Assembly (NCBI GenBank): GCA_965216395.1
Contig: OZ244156.1
Coordinates: 1,178,001-1,242,000, forward strand
Length of the DNA: 64,000 nucleotides
From: CAZBXD01 sp965216395
Lineage (GTDB): Bacteria > Pseudomonadota > Alphaproteobacteria > Micavibrionales > SZUA-601
Reading direction: 5' to 3'
Shown in pieces: positions 18,269-27,299 of the stretch. How positions within the stretch are numbered: the stretch's first letter is position 1; each line of letters opens with the position of its first letter. The translations under genes were made by a program, and so were the position numbers. Below the pieces are notes generated by a model. The model was not told where the DNA came from and searched no databases. It saw nothing but the letters and a program-made list of their open reading frames with translations.

Positions 18269-19237
18269 CTAGCCATAGACTGGTTCAAATGCATATCTGT
18301 GGTTTTTCTTCTTAAGAATACGCACAGGTGACGTAATCGTTTTAACTGAAAGACTAAATTTATTGAGATGTTTTTGAGTTGCCTCATCCCCTGAAGCGAT
18401 CAGTTTTTGAGATTTTTGTTGAATCGCTTCTTTCGCATTATCTTCTATAGTCGTTTGGGCATCTTGACCATGTACAAGTTTGAACTGACGAGAACCATCT
18501 GTGACATACAAATCTGTTCCTTCTTGTTTCAATTGATAAAGGCTTTTATTTTGGGGCGCATTTGGTTTATCATCAATACAGTTTGTATTTCTTTGACCCT
18601 CAGTTTGATTGTCATACGATTGATCTATTAGAAATCTTTGATCTGCTTCTTGTGCTTTTTTGTGAATTGCATTGTGATGTTGAGCCAACTGCTGATCGCT
18701 CATATCATCTTGACGTTTCAATTCGTCATATGTATATGACATCGCTACGCCTTGAATAGCTTCTGTGCTCATTTGTTGTGGCTTGATAGTTTGTTCTGAT
18801 TCAGACGAAGCTGTTATTTGTCTACCTATATTCTCAAGAACAGGAACGACATAATTAATTTCAGATTCCGTTTCAACAGCTTGCTTAGCACGCAAAACAG
18901 TCACATCATGCACAAGCACCTCTGTTTCATATTGATCAAGCTTTGCTTCTTTTACGGCTTCCATTAAGGCTACAGCATTCTCATAAGCACGATTCATTTC
19001 TTTCAAAACAGCATCGCCATCTATAGCTTTTTCTAGATTATCCTGACTATTTACTCGATTTTTCTCTAATTTTTCAGCAAAATTATTCAAAGCGGATATG
19101 CGTTGAACCTGATCACTTTCGTGTGGAATAGATTTTAGAGAAGTCGTTTTTAAACCTGCTTTTTTAAGAAGGTTTTCTGTTTCAGGGGACAGAATTGAGG
19201 CAATGTTTGGTAATGACATTTCTAAATTTGCAATCAT
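18269..19237 (-). CDS. Unknown coiled-coil-rich protein near the flagellar operon
   Basis: I do not recognise this 322-aa protein. It has no signal peptide or membrane segment. Residues 40-170 look mostly helical (ENAVALMEAVKEAKLDQYET and neighbours), and 170-270 are Gln/Asp/Asn-rich and probably disordered. The C terminus is basic with KKKNHRYAFEPVYG. GAGGTGA six bases or so before the ATG is a strong ribosome site, so the gene is real. It converges with the FlaG-like gene (42 bp between stops) and is preceded by a 117-bp gap before mrp. A flagellar accessory role is possible from position only. Confidence 0.6.
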   Translation of the reverse strand: MIANLEMSLPNIASILSPETENLLKKAGLKTTSLKSIPHESDQVQRISALNNFAEKLEKNRVNSQDNLEKAIDGDAVLKEMNRAYENAVALMEAVKEAKLDQYETEVLVHDVTVLRAKQAVETESEINYVVPVLENIGRQITASSESEQTIKPQQMSTEAIQGVAMSYTYDELKRQDDMSDQQLAQHHNAIHKKAQEADQRFLIDQSYDNQTEGQRNTNCIDDKPNAPQNKSLYQLKQEGTDLYVTDGSRQFKLVHGQDAQTTIEDNAKEAIQQKSQKLIASGDEATQKHLNKFSLSVKTITSPVRILKKKNHRYAFEPVYG

Positions 19238-19354
19238 TTGTCACCTCACATTTATCTTGTGATCTTGCTATGATAGTAACACAAAAACTAAGCAACGCAA
19301 AGAGATTTATTCCATAATTAAAAAGATAGTTATTTTTCAACAAAGAGTTAGATA

Positions 19355-20446
19355 TTATAAGGCGAGCTTTTCTTTGATATTAAAAGATATATCTGCAAAA
19401 GACTGTGTAATGGGGTGATTCGGGTATTTGATAATAAAAGGCTGACCATCTTCACCGCTTTGACAGAGTTCTTGGTGAAGTGGCATTTGTCCTAAATTAT
19501 CAATTTGCAACTCACGCGCTTTTGATTGAGCCCCCGCATGACCAAAAATTGTTGAAATATGATCACAATTTGGACAACAGAATTGGCTCATATTTTCGAC
19601 CATGCCTAATATTGGGATATGAACACGACGAAACATATTAACCCCCTTGACCGCATCTAAAAGCGCGATATCTTGTGGCGTTGAAACAATAACAGCACCA
19701 CTTAATGGTACTTTTTGTGCCATGGTCAATTGCGCATCACCAGTACCAGGGGGCATATCCACCACCAAAATATCTAAATCCCCCCAATCAACATCTCGTA
19801 AAAATTGATAAACAGCCGTTTGAACTTTTGGTCCTCTCCAAATAATAGGCGCTTCTGGTTCAACTAAAAAACCCATTGACATAGTTTGGACACCATAAGC
19901 TTCAACGGGGATCAACATATCATCTTTTTGTAATGGTTTTTCAACAATGTTCAACATTTTAGGGATAGAAGGTCCGTATATATCCGCATCCATCAATCCT
20001 ACTCTAAGTTGATGATGATGATGTAACGACATTGCCAGATTAACCGCAATGGTTGATTTTCCAACCCCTCCTTTACCAGAAGCAACAGCAATGATATGCT
20101 TCACATGTGGTGTAATCGGTTTATTTGATTTGTCATTCTTTTTCAGTTGCGCTGGTTTTGACAAGACATTTAATTTCACCTGATCATCAGGCTTTCGCTC
20201 AGCCGTTAAGACGGCTTGAACCGATTTTATACCTTTTATCTTTGAAACAGCCTGTTCGGCTGACTGACGCAAATCTTCCATATCTGCCCCACGATGGGGA
20301 TCTACCTCAATCGTGAATAAAACATGTCCGTCTTGACTAATAATCAATCCCGAAATAACATTCTTTGAAATTAAATCACAATTATCACGTGGATCAACAA
20401 CTGTTGCGAGAACATCTTTTATTTGCTTTTCAGTGATTGTTGCCAT
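19355..20446 (-). CDS. mrp: Iron-sulfur cluster carrier ATPase Mrp/ApbC
   Basis: The 363-aa protein has an N-terminal MIP18/DUF59 domain (VLATVVDPRDNCDLISKNVI) and a C-terminal P-loop ATPase with VASGKGGVGKSTIAVNLAMS (deviant Walker A). DADIYGPSIPKML and VVDMPPGTGDAQL follow, with the paired cysteines of FCCPNCDH that hold a bridging Fe-S cluster. Mrp proteins transfer Fe-S clusters to apo-enzymes in the cytoplasm. It is divergent from hflK across 82 bp, an arrangement seen in many alphaproteobacteria. Confidence 0.94.
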   Translation of the reverse strand: MATITEKQIKDVLATVVDPRDNCDLISKNVISGLIISQDGHVLFTIEVDPHRGADMEDLRQSAEQAVSKIKGIKSVQAVLTAERKPDDQVKLNVLSKPAQLKKNDKSNKPITPHVKHIIAVASGKGGVGKSTIAVNLAMSLHHHHQLRVGLMDADIYGPSIPKMLNIVEKPLQKDDMLIPVEAYGVQTMSMGFLVEPEAPIIWRGPKVQTAVYQFLRDVDWGDLDILVVDMPPGTGDAQLTMAQKVPLSGAVIVSTPQDIALLDAVKGVNMFRRVHIPILGMVENMSQFCCPNCDHISTIFGHAGAQSKARELQIDNLGQMPLHQELCQSGEDGQPFIIKYPNHPITQSFADISFNIKEKLAL

Positions 20447-20528
20447 TGAATTTATTATACCTTCATTATATCTTATATCATCGATGATTTGAATCTATTG
20501 AATTTTCAAAAACAAGCAAGGATAAACA

Positions 20529-21596
20529 ATGTCATTTAACAAAGGCCACGACCCTTGGGATCAAAAACCCAAAAACATTAAACGATTAAAAAATAAATCA
20601 AAGCCAAAAGGCCCCTCTCATAAAGGCACCCCACCAGAATTAGAGGATTTGATTAAAAAATTTCAAGATAAATTCAATAATGATAAAGGTTTAGGCATTG
20701 GTTTTATCGCTGTTATTGCCCTTATATTGTGGCTGATCAGTGGTGTTTATATTATTCAACCACAAGAACAAGGCGTTGTGCAACGTTTCGGAAAATATGT
20801 CAAAACCATCGAAAAACAAGGATTGCATTATCATTTTCCTTATCCAATTGAAACCGTTGCAAAACCGGATGTCACCTTTGAAAGGCGCATTGAAATCGGT
20901 TTTCGTGGTAATCAAGATCGACCCGATGAAAGTTTAATCTTAACTGGCGATGCCAATATCGTTGATATTGATTTTGTTGTTCAATGGCAAGTCGGTGTGG
21001 CAAGGGATTTTGTTTTTAATATTCGTGACCCCGAAGGCACCATTAAAAAAGTGGCTGAAAGTGCGATGCGTGAAGTTGTCGGACAAAATAATTTACAATC
21101 TATCATCACAGAACGACGCGCCGATGTTGCAAAACAAGTTCAAAATATCATGCAAGAAATGCTTGATGAATATGGTGCGGGCGTTTCAATTTCACAAGTT
21201 TTGATACAAGCGGCCACTGTACCAGGGCCCGTGATGGATGCATTTGAAGACGTTATTCGCGCCGACCAAGACGCCGAAACCATGAAAAATCAGGCGTTAA
21301 AATATAAAAATGATATTATTCCCCGCGCGCGTGGTAACGCGATCAAACTTCTTAAAGAGGCAGAGGCTTATAAAGAACAAATCGTCAGTCAAGCAAAAGG
21401 CGATGCGCAAAAATTTAAAGATGTTTATCAAGCCTATGCGCAAGCAAAAGACGTAACACGCGAACGTCTGTATCTCGAAACAATAGAGAAAATTTTGCGT
21501 GATAATAAAAAATTCGTTCTCAATGGTGAAAATAATGGCAATGTTTTGCCTTATTTACCCCTTAATGAAATCAAAAAATCAAAAACTGGAGAATAA
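20529..21596 (+). CDS. hflK: FtsH protease modulator HflK
   Basis: The 355-aa protein has a Gly/Pro/Lys-rich cytoplasmic N terminus, one membrane helix at about residues 58-76 and an SPFH/Band-7 domain (QPQEQGVVQRFGKYVKTIEK). A helical coiled tail follows. HflK pairs with HflC to form a membrane cage around FtsH and moderates its proteolysis. The next gene, hflC, starts four bases after the stop. Confidence 0.95.
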   Translation: MSFNKGHDPWDQKPKNIKRLKNKSKPKGPSHKGTPPELEDLIKKFQDKFNNDKGLGIGFIAVIALILWLISGVYIIQPQEQGVVQRFGKYVKTIEKQGLHYHFPYPIETVAKPDVTFERRIEIGFRGNQDRPDESLILTGDANIVDIDFVVQWQVGVARDFVFNIRDPEGTIKKVAESAMREVVGQNNLQSIITERRADVAKQVQNIMQEMLDEYGAGVSISQVLIQAATVPGPVMDAFEDVIRADQDAETMKNQALKYKNDIIPRARGNAIKLLKEAEAYKEQIVSQAKGDAQKFKDVYQAYAQAKDVTRERLYLETIEKILRDNKKFVLNGENNGNVLPYLPLNEIKKSKTGE

Positions 21597-21600
21597 AATT

Positions 21601-22551
21601 ATGTCTCAAAAATTGACCGGTCTTATAATCGCGCTTGTTATCGCTATTTTCGCTTTATTACAAACCTTTTTTATTGTTGATGAAACGGAACAAGCCCTCG
21701 TTTTACAATTTGGACAGCCTAAAGAAATTATTCGTCAGGCTGGTCTGCATAATAAACTACCATTTCTTCAGCAAGTTGAACTTTATGATAAAAGAATTCT
21801 GGATATTGATCCCGAACCAGAAGTTGTCATATTGAGAAGTAAAACTGGAGGCCTGCTTGCCAAAGTGTCTGAATCATTATCCGAAGAAACGCCTTCAAGC
21901 CGACAAAATAACCGCGATGTCAGTGGTGAACCGATTATTGTTGATACATTTGCGCGTTATCGGATCACGGATCCGCTTAAATTTAGACAGAGATTAAGCT
22001 CTGAAAGTGCGGCGATTGTTCGTCTTAAAAACGAAATGAGCAGTTCGACACGCGATGTCTTAGGGAATGCAACACTTGAATCACTCTTATCAAAAGAGCG
22101 TACAGCGCTGATGAATAATATTCGCGATCGTGTGAACGAACGGGTTAACAATCTCGGTTTAGAAATTGTTGATATTCGTATCGGACGTGCGGATCTAACG
22201 GATAGTTTACGCCAAGCCACATTTAATCGTATGAAATCAGAACGTGAACAACAAGCCACAGAAACCCGTGCTATGGGCGAACAACGTGCTTTAGAGATAA
22301 CATCAACAGCCGAAAAAGAACGCACTGTTTTACTTGCAGAAGCGAAAAAAGACGCGGCTATTTTGCGCGGCCAAGGAGATCAAGAAGCCACAAAGATTTA
22401 TGCTGATGCTTTTAGGCAAGATCCTGAATTTTATTCTTTTTATCGATCACTTGAAGCCTATCGCAAAGGCTTTTCTGAAGGGGGCACAACGCTTCTTCTC
22501 AATAATGATGATGAGTTTATGCGTTATTTCAGAAACCGTTCTGGACGATAA
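21601..22551 (+). CDS. hflC: FtsH protease modulator HflC
   Basis: I place the start at the ATG at 21601 (MSQKLTGLIIALVIAIFALL), preceded by GGAG. An upstream in-frame ATG at 21499 would lie inside hflK. The resulting 316-aa protein has one N-terminal membrane helix and a Band-7 domain (DETEQALVLQFGQPKEIIRQ) with the C-terminal helical region EREQQATETRAMGEQRALEI. It forms the HflKC complex with the upstream gene product. Confidence 0.94.
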   Translation: MSQKLTGLIIALVIAIFALLQTFFIVDETEQALVLQFGQPKEIIRQAGLHNKLPFLQQVELYDKRILDIDPEPEVVILRSKTGGLLAKVSESLSEETPSSRQNNRDVSGEPIIVDTFARYRITDPLKFRQRLSSESAAIVRLKNEMSSSTRDVLGNATLESLLSKERTALMNNIRDRVNERVNNLGLEIVDIRIGRADLTDSLRQATFNRMKSEREQQATETRAMGEQRALEITSTAEKERTVLLAEAKKDAAILRGQGDQEATKIYADAFRQDPEFYSFYRSLEAYRKGFSEGGTTLLLNNDDEFMRYFRNRSGR

Positions 22552-22553
22552 TT

Positions 22554-22742
22554 ATGTCGGAATTTGTTGTCGCTCTTGGCTTGGCTTTTATATTAGAAGG
22601 GCTTTTATATGCGCTTTTTCCAAATGCTATGCGCAGAATGATGATGGTTGTTATCGCCACACCACCTCATAAAATCAAAGGGATGGGATTGGTCTTAGCC
22701 AGTTTTGGGCTTTTAATAATATGGCTGGTGCGCGGGCATTGA
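22554..22742 (+). CDS. DUF2065 small membrane protein (YjeT family)
   Basis: The 62-aa protein has two predicted membrane helices (EFVVALGLAFILEGLLYALF and GLVLASFGLLIIWLV) linked by a short basic loop. This is the DUF2065 layout. In many proteobacteria DUF2065 follows hflC, and here it starts two bases after the hflC stop. Its function is unknown; a link to the HflKC-FtsH complex is inferred from neighbourhood. Confidence 0.82.
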   Translation: MSEFVVALGLAFILEGLLYALFPNAMRRMMMVVIATPPHKIKGMGLVLASFGLLIIWLVRGH

Positions 22743-22815
22743 CTTTTTCTGGCAAAAGCGACATAAATATTTTCAATTTTTATAGAATATTCACTGACAG
22801 AGGATGAATAATAAA

Positions 22816-24333
22816 ATGACAAAGAAACTTATGCGCTACGCTATACTGTTGTTTGGTTTTACCATTTTTATGCCGAATATAAGTCATTCCCAAATTATTC
22901 CAAGCAATGCACCGAATAGTTTTGCTGATCTGGCCGAAAATGTCACAAAAGCCGTTGTCAATGTTTCAACCACCCAAAAATTTGACGTCCCAGAAGGCGG
23001 CCAACTCCCTTATGTTCCCTTTCCGGAATTTCCACCCGGTTCTCCTTTTCAAGATTTTTTTGAAGATTTTTTTGGTACACCAGGTTCACCAATGGGACCG
23101 ATGGGCCCCTCTGGCCCTGCACCGCAGCCGCGTAGCCAATCTTTGGGTTCTGGCTTCGTTATAGATAGTGAAAACGGTTATATTGTCACCAATAGTCATG
23201 TAATTGACCAAGCCGACGAGATTAAAATTACACTTTATGATGATACAACTCTTGATGCAAAAGTGGTGGGTTATGACACTAAAACCGATCTTGCTGTTTT
23301 AAAAGTTGATATCAAAGATACAAAACTTCACGCTGTTGAATGGGGTAATAGTCAAAATATTCGCGTGGGCGATTGGATCTTAGCTGTCGGCAATCCATTT
23401 GGATTAGGCGGCACAGTCACAGCAGGTATTATTTCCGCGCGTCAACGGGATATAAACGCCGGCCCCTATGATGATTTTATTCAAACAGATGCATCTATCA
23501 ATCGTGGTAATTCTGGTGGCCCAATGTTCAATATGGACGGCCAAGTTATTGGCATTAATACGGCGATCTTTTCACCTACTGGTGGATCTGTTGGCATTGG
23601 TTTTGCCATCCCGTCACAACTGGCACAACCGGTTATTCAACAATTGATCGAATTTGGCGAAACGCGGCGCGGTTGGTTGGGTGTACGTATTCAAACAGTC
23701 ACCGATGAAATTGCTGATAATCTTGATTTAGAATATCCACGTGGTGCTCTTATCGCATCTATTACACCTGATGGTCCTGCGGATAAAGCTGGCCTTAAAA
23801 CAGGGGATATTATTATTGGTTTCGACAATAAAAATATTGAAGAGATGCGTAATCTGCCACGTATTGTTGCCGATACTGAAATTGGCAAAAAAGCCAATAT
23901 TACGATTTGGCGCATGGGAAAAACCATTGAAACAAAAGTAAAAGTTGGTCAACTTGAAAAAGCTGAAAAAGATGGTCTGCTTAGTTTGGATACAAGCACA
24001 CCTAAACCGCTCACACCAAATAAAGGGACAGTGTCCAAAGCACTTGATCTGACGGTTACGACACTTAACGAAGAAAGCCGACAACGTTTTGGTATTCCCA
24101 ATAATGTCACTGGTGTCATTATTACAGAGGTTAATCCAAACAGTGACGCCGCAGAAAAAGGCATTATATCGGGGGATGTGATTGTCGAAATCAATCAAGA
24201 GAAATTGACCAGCCCTAAAGACTTTAATGATGCTATCCATAAAGCTAAAAAAGAAAAAAAGTCTTCGGTTCTCTTACTCATTAATAGCCGCGGCAATATC
24301 CGATTTGTTGCTGTTAAAGTTAATTCTGATTAG
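22816..24333 (+). CDS. degP: Periplasmic serine protease DegP/HtrA (Do family)
   Basis: I choose the ATG at 22816 because AGAGG lies a workable distance upstream; the ATG at 22804 directly abuts it. The signal peptide runs MTKKLMRYAILLFGFTIF and probably ends near NISHS. The trypsin-like domain has His128 (TNSHVI), Asp158 (KTDLAVL) and Ser233 (GNSGGPMF). It is followed by PDZ1 (GWLGVRIQTVTDEIADNLDL) and PDZ2 (GVIITEVNPNSDAAEKGIIS). A Pro/Gly/Phe-rich loop lies at 60-107, the variable LA loop. The protein degrades or refolds misfolded envelope proteins. It follows the hflKC operon, tying together two quality-control systems. Confidence 0.95.
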   Translation: MTKKLMRYAILLFGFTIFMPNISHSQIIPSNAPNSFADLAENVTKAVVNVSTTQKFDVPEGGQLPYVPFPEFPPGSPFQDFFEDFFGTPGSPMGPMGPSGPAPQPRSQSLGSGFVIDSENGYIVTNSHVIDQADEIKITLYDDTTLDAKVVGYDTKTDLAVLKVDIKDTKLHAVEWGNSQNIRVGDWILAVGNPFGLGGTVTAGIISARQRDINAGPYDDFIQTDASINRGNSGGPMFNMDGQVIGINTAIFSPTGGSVGIGFAIPSQLAQPVIQQLIEFGETRRGWLGVRIQTVTDEIADNLDLEYPRGALIASITPDGPADKAGLKTGDIIIGFDNKNIEEMRNLPRIVADTEIGKKANITIWRMGKTIETKVKVGQLEKAEKDGLLSLDTSTPKPLTPNKGTVSKALDLTVTTLNEESRQRFGIPNNVTGVIITEVNPNSDAAEKGIISGDVIVEINQEKLTSPKDFNDAIHKAKKEKKSSVLLLINSRGNIRFVAVKVNSD

Positions 24334-24342
24334 TAGTTCTCG

Positions 24343-25287
24343 GTGATTGAATCTAAAACGGTTATTCTGGTTGGTGGCCCAACGGCAAGTGGTAAGACAA
24401 GTCTGGCCATTGAACTGGCACAGAAATATAATGGTGTTATTATTAATGCCGATAGTATGCAAGTATATCAAGAATTAGATATTATTACGGCGCGCCCCAA
24501 CGAGCATGAATGTCAACAAGCAGAACATCAAGTTTTTGGTTTTATTTCGATCAAACAACATTTTAGCGTTGCGCAATGGCTCGAAAAAGTAAGTCAAACT
24601 ATTCAAGAAACCCAATTGAGAAAGAAAACACCGATTTTAGTTGGTGGCACAGGTCTTTATTTCAAAGCTTTGATAGAAGGTTTATCCCCCATACCCAGCA
24701 TAGATATGGCTATACGTAAAAAAATAGGCAACTATTACGACGAAATCGGTGCCCAAAAATTTCACGATGAGCTTCATCAAATCGACCCACAAGCTGCCGA
24801 ACGTCTTTCTGCTAATGATCGCCAGCGATGTATACGAGCCATGGAAATATGGCATCAAACAGGCCAAACTTTGACGTATTGGCAAAATCAACCACGTAAA
24901 AAATTTGTAAATAATGCCGTTTTTAAGACATTTATCTTATTACCTAATCGAGAAAAGCTTTATCAAAAAATTGAAAAACGGTTTGATTTTATGATCGAAA
25001 ATGGTGCGTTAGACGAAGCAAAACACATCAAAGAACTTAATTTAGATCGCCTTTTACCTGGCTTGAAGGCTGTTGGCCTTACCAGTTTGTTGGACTATTT
25101 GGATAAGAAGATATCATTGGATGAAGCCATCACTACGGGGAAAACCCAAACAAGGCGCTATGCAAAAAGACAATTTACATGGTTTAAGAACCAATTGCCT
25201 GAACAAGAAACAAAAAAACTTTCTGTTTGGCACCTGAAGCCACCTGTGGATATTAAAATATTGGACAAATATCTTCAAAACTCATAA
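24343..25287 (+). CDS. miaA: tRNA dimethylallyltransferase MiaA
   Basis: The 314-aa protein begins at a GTG nine bases after degP. It has the P-loop VGGPTASGKTSLA near the N terminus, NADSMQVYQELDIITARP and the prenyl-acceptor region LVGGTGLYFKALIEGLSPIP. Further along are RQRCIRAMEIWHQTG and TRRYAKRQFTWFKNQ. MiaA adds a dimethylallyl group to N6 of A37 in tRNAs reading UNN codons. The motifs are intact. Confidence 0.96.
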   Translation: MIESKTVILVGGPTASGKTSLAIELAQKYNGVIINADSMQVYQELDIITARPNEHECQQAEHQVFGFISIKQHFSVAQWLEKVSQTIQETQLRKKTPILVGGTGLYFKALIEGLSPIPSIDMAIRKKIGNYYDEIGAQKFHDELHQIDPQAAERLSANDRQRCIRAMEIWHQTGQTLTYWQNQPRKKFVNNAVFKTFILLPNREKLYQKIEKRFDFMIENGALDEAKHIKELNLDRLLPGLKAVGLTSLLDYLDKKISLDEAITTGKTQTRRYAKRQFTWFKNQLPEQETKKLSVWHLKPPVDIKILDKYLQNS

Positions 25288-25320
25288 ATCAATAAAAAAT
25301 TAAACAAAACTATATATAAT

Positions 25321-25728
25321 ATGTTAATTATGTTGCTTAATATGTTATCCATATCTCTTTCTGGCTTAACAGCCCAAAAACAGATTATTGAATCTGTTGC
25401 ATCGAATATCGCCAATTCCAGAAATACAGCTGCCGTACCAGAAAATGCTGAATCTGCAAAGCTTTACCAACCTTATGATGTAAACCAAATATCAAACCCA
25501 AATGGTGGCGTAAAAACACAAGCCACATTAAGAGAAACAGGTTATATCCAAGCCTATGACCCAAATTCAATTTATGCCAATAAAGACGGGCAAATTATCG
25601 TTCCTAATATCTCATTGGAAGAAGAATTAATTCAATTACAAATCGCAAGTGCTTCCTATAAAGCAAACGTTGCTGTTATTAAGACATTAAATGAGATAAC
25701 AGACGAAGTTTTTGAAATTTTTGTTTAA
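25321..25728 (+). CDS. Solitary FlgC-like rod-protein paralogue
   Basis: The 135-aa product has the N-terminal rod signature (SISLSGLTAQKQIIESVASNIAN), a middle with GGVKTQATLRETG and YDPNSIYANKDG, and a C-terminal rod helix (LEEELIQLQIASASYKANVAVIKTLN). These match the FlgC layout. It is shorter and more divergent than the operon FlgC expected elsewhere, and it stands away from other rod genes. Starts at 25321, 25330 or 25342 are possible; none has a strong ribosome site. It may be a specialised rod-like subunit or an accessory rod protein. Confidence 0.6.
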   Translation: MLIMLLNMLSISLSGLTAQKQIIESVASNIANSRNTAAVPENAESAKLYQPYDVNQISNPNGGVKTQATLRETGYIQAYDPNSIYANKDGQIIVPNISLEEELIQLQIASASYKANVAVIKTLNEITDEVFEIFV

Positions 25729-25853
25729 AAATAAATAGATAATCTCAAATACCCATCGAAAACATTGATTTTTTAACAAAATTATGTTAACATTAAAGTG
25801 TAAGTTGAGAGTTTAAATATCATCAACAGCTCCCCTTATAAAGGAGGTAGACT

Positions 25854-26597
25854 ATGACTGATATCAACAAAATTTATACTGCAATATCTACGTGTCTTAT
25901 TGTTGCCTGTACTAGTTTTTTTAGTGTTTCAGCTATGGCTCAAGACGAAAAAGGCTTAAACGTTATCTTTGTTACAGAAAATACACGAACTGACAATTAT
26001 CAATACGCCTATGAATCACGTAAAAAAACCGCCGCTATCATGTTATTTGGTGTCACAGAAACAGAACACCCCTATAATAGCTCTGTCGCACGTTACACAC
26101 CAAGTTTACCAGAATTTATTGATCAACACCTAAAAAACGCAAAAAATGGCTTAACATCAAAATTTGAAAATGAAGATTTTGACCTTTATGCTGGTGACAC
26201 ATCCTTCTTCTCACAAAACATGAATCGTGGCCTCAGTGTTAAAAGTGCTAAATTGGCTGGTCTGGCGATGGATTTTGGTGATTGGACATTTGGTGGTGGT
26301 TATACATGGGGTGAAGAAAATCCTGCTTTTTTGGATGATAATGAAGAAGGTTTTATTATTGGCACAAGTTATCACAAAAATGATTGGGCTGTGCAGGCCA
26401 GTTACATGTCCACAGGTGACATATTCTCTTTTGACAAAGATAAACGTTACAATAGTTATGTTTTGGGCGCTTCTTATGCGCCCAATCAAAATATTGGCTA
26501 TACAGCAACAGTTAATTTTCAACAATATGATGGGGATAAAACATATATCAACGACCAAGAATTACGCTTTACGATTGGAACAAAAATAAAGTTTTGA
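25854..26597 (+). CDS. Porin-like outer-membrane beta-barrel protein
   Basis: The 247-aa protein has a signal peptide (about residues 1-29, ending SAMA|Q). A C-terminal half follows in which alternating polar/hydrophobic strands with aromatic girdles are obvious (DFGDWTFGGGYTWGEE, DWAVQASYMSTGD, YTATVNFQQYDG) and the last residue is Phe (RFTIGTKIKF). This resembles the porin_4/OmpC-like fold. At 247 aa it is short for a porin, which is normally about 350-400 aa. A near-perfect ribosome site (AAAGGAGGTAG) precedes the ATG, suggesting high expression. The substrate is unknown. Confidence 0.65.
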   Translation: MTDINKIYTAISTCLIVACTSFFSVSAMAQDEKGLNVIFVTENTRTDNYQYAYESRKKTAAIMLFGVTETEHPYNSSVARYTPSLPEFIDQHLKNAKNGLTSKFENEDFDLYAGDTSFFSQNMNRGLSVKSAKLAGLAMDFGDWTFGGGYTWGEENPAFLDDNEEGFIIGTSYHKNDWAVQASYMSTGDIFSFDKDKRYNSYVLGASYAPNQNIGYTATVNFQQYDGDKTYINDQELRFTIGTKIKF

Positions 26598-26627
26598 TCT
26601 TTTTGAGATGTGCCTGTAAAAATAGGC

Positions 26628-27299
26628 ATGGTCGATATTAATATTCAACATCAATTATCAGATATTCAAGATCGTATAAAACAATCTTGCCGAGAAAATA
26701 AACGCCTTAATGGCGATATTCAACTGATTGCTGTTTCCAAAAAACAACCCGATTACAAAATTCAAAGTGCTTTAGAGGCTGGCCACCGTGTTTTTGGTGA
26801 AAACCGTGTTCAAGAAGCTTATGAACACTGGCAGCATAGACGTGATGATTATCCAGATTTAAAACTTCATCTTATTGGCCCTTTACAAAGTAACAAGGTC
26901 AAAGATGCTGTTGCTCTATTTGATGTAATTCACACAATTGATCGTGAAAAAATCGCCCACAAAATTGCCAGAGAAACAAAAAACCAAGGTCGGGATATAG
27001 ACTGTTTTATCCAAGTTAATACTGGCGAAGAAGATCAAAAATCTGGCATAGAACCATGTGATCTTAACCCTTTTTATCATATGTGTTCGAGTGAGTTAAA
27101 ATTAAATATAATTGGCTTGATGTGCATTCCACCCGTTGATGATATTGCTGGCTTTCACTTTGCCCTTTTGCAAAAATACGCCAAAGCATTAAAGCTGCCT
27201 CATCTAAGTATGGGTATGAGTAATGATTTCGAAACAGCTATTAAATATGGCGCATCACATATTAGAGTTGGTCATGCAATCTTTGGCTCACGCCAATAA
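26628..27299 (+). CDS. PLP-binding homeostasis protein (YggS/PLPBP family)
   Basis: The protein has the YggS fold-type III barrel with IQLIAVSKKQPDYKIQSAL (the PLP lysine is in SKK), HRVFGENRVQEAYEHW, LKLHLIGPLQSNKVKDAV and LSMGMSNDFETAIKYGASHIRVG. These proteins bind pyridoxal 5'-phosphate and buffer vitamin B6 and amino-acid metabolism without a known catalytic turnover. I place the start at the internal ATG at 26628 because the conserved part begins there; a GTG at 26610 is an alternative giving six extra residues. Confidence 0.93.
   Translation: MVDINIQHQLSDIQDRIKQSCRENKRLNGDIQLIAVSKKQPDYKIQSALEAGHRVFGENRVQEAYEHWQHRRDDYPDLKLHLIGPLQSNKVKDAVALFDVIHTIDREKIAHKIARETKNQGRDIDCFIQVNTGEEDQKSGIEPCDLNPFYHMCSSELKLNIIGLMCIPPVDDIAGFHFALLQKYAKALKLPHLSMGMSNDFETAIKYGASHIRVGHAIFGSRQ

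Noticed and set aside
21499..21600. Longer hflC start at 21499
   Set aside because: It would place 34 extra codons inside hflK, and GGAG sits before the ATG at 21601, which begins the family-typical sequence.
22743..22815. Possible tRNA or small RNA between DUF2065 and degP
   Set aside because: No cloverleaf, no T-loop and no strong stem were found; the whole window shows no tRNA by eye.
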